Assembly: GCF_005402965.1 (NCBI RefSeq)
Contig: NZ_BJCF01000006.1
Span: 82,381 to 146,380, forward strand
DNA: 64,000 bases
Reading direction: 5' to 3'
Source of the DNA: Dolichospermum planctonicum
GTDB taxonomy: Bacteria; Cyanobacteriota; Cyanobacteriia; Cyanobacteriales; Nostocaceae
Translations under genes and position numbers: made by a program
Shown here: positions 63,813 through 64,000 of the stretch, piece after piece
Numbering within the stretch: position 1 is the first letter of the stretch
How the letters are laid out: the number at the start of each line of letters is the position of its first letter
The notes under the pieces: generated by a model
Told to the model about the DNA's origin: nothing
Databases searched by the model: none
What the model saw: only the letters and a program-made list of their open reading frames with translations

Positions 63813-63852
63813 ACAGCAGTTTCCGATCTTATGATATTAATGATAAAAATCT

Positions 63853-64000
63853 TGTGGTGCAGGCATCTTGCCTGCACAAAATGTACCTCACTCAACCTAA
63901 ACTTACCCTATTATATAGCGAACTGCTTGCAGCAGCGCTTCGCTATCGCTATCCTACCTCCAAAGTCTTCACCTCAAGTACAGATATTAATAATAAAATA
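63853..64000 (-). repeat. Inverted copy of the 57.8-57.9 kb repeat cassette, with hairpin repeat B
   Basis: GTGGTGCAGGCATCTTGCCT, the inverted hairpin repeat B (63911-63953) and CTTCACCTCAAGTACAGATA mirror parts of 57776-57925 in changed order. The window ends inside the repeat. Confidence 0.8.

Overview
The window comes from a cyanobacterium, most likely a filamentous nostocalean of the Anabaena/Dolichospermum/Aphanizomenon type. Direct support is the set of photosynthetic and cyanobacterial marker genes (chlP, sqdB and sqdX, ycf46, ycf35, DUF2499/DUF3593, DUF3038/DUF4335, an lpx cluster joined to an Omp85 gene), the frequent HIP1 octamer GCGATCGC, the AT-rich sequence, and long runs of 7-bp tandem repeats between genes. 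The genus is inference.

Layout. 1-5.5 kb: the end of a YlqD-like gene, an acyl-ACP/acyl-CoA synthetase, two tiny paralogous membrane peptides, and recQ. 5.8-10.5 kb: a DUF29 gene, a NACHT NTPase with nine near-identical HEAT repeats whose N-terminal part is cut off by an in-frame TGA, a DUF427 gene, and a ribbon-helix-helix protein with a TOBE domain. 10.6-13.3 kb: hisA, DUF3593/DUF2499 and csaB. 13.3-17.1 kb: an accessory patch with a Uma2 nuclease, tiny genes, a VapBC-like pair whose PIN gene carries an in-frame 99-bp miniature element, a solitary C5 DNA methyltransferase and a wrecked Rpn/PD-(D/E)XK gene. 17.1-24.1 kb: lipid A and outer-membrane genes lpxB-lpxA-fabZ-lpxC-bamA, then purC. 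24.8-28.3 kb: DUF7219, the sulfolipid pair sqdX/sqdB and a lipoprotein. 28.7-33 kb: an RHH protein, ycf46, ycf35, then HicAB and a PD-(D/E)XK-like protein. 33.1-41 kb: an ABC permease, apt, DUF3038/DUF4335, and bioY-lspA-PBP. 41-45.2 kb: pstSCAB behind a possible Pho box. 45.2-51.4 kb: tRNA-Lys, an L,D-transpeptidase, eda, an MFS pump, a DUF4231 membrane protein, ppa, panD and a hydrolase. 51.4-64 kb: a repeat-dense region around a 1646-residue DUF4347/LVIVD/cadherin/RTX exoprotein, chlP, a WD40-DnaJ gene split by another in-frame TGA, and a GH100 invertase.

Most genes are housekeeping and form recognisable pathway blocks: outer-membrane lipid and protein assembly, sulfolipid synthesis, phosphate uptake and cell-wall synthesis. 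The unusual material lies in the accessory patches. Two large multidomain ORFs are each broken once by an in-frame TGA, and both stops are followed by C. Five copies of a promoter-like module (TTGACA, exactly 17 bp, TATCCT or TATCAT) are scattered with a second hairpin-forming repeat through 51.8-63.7 kb. Several dispersed repeats sit inside reading frames without breaking them (PIN, bamA, DUF4335).
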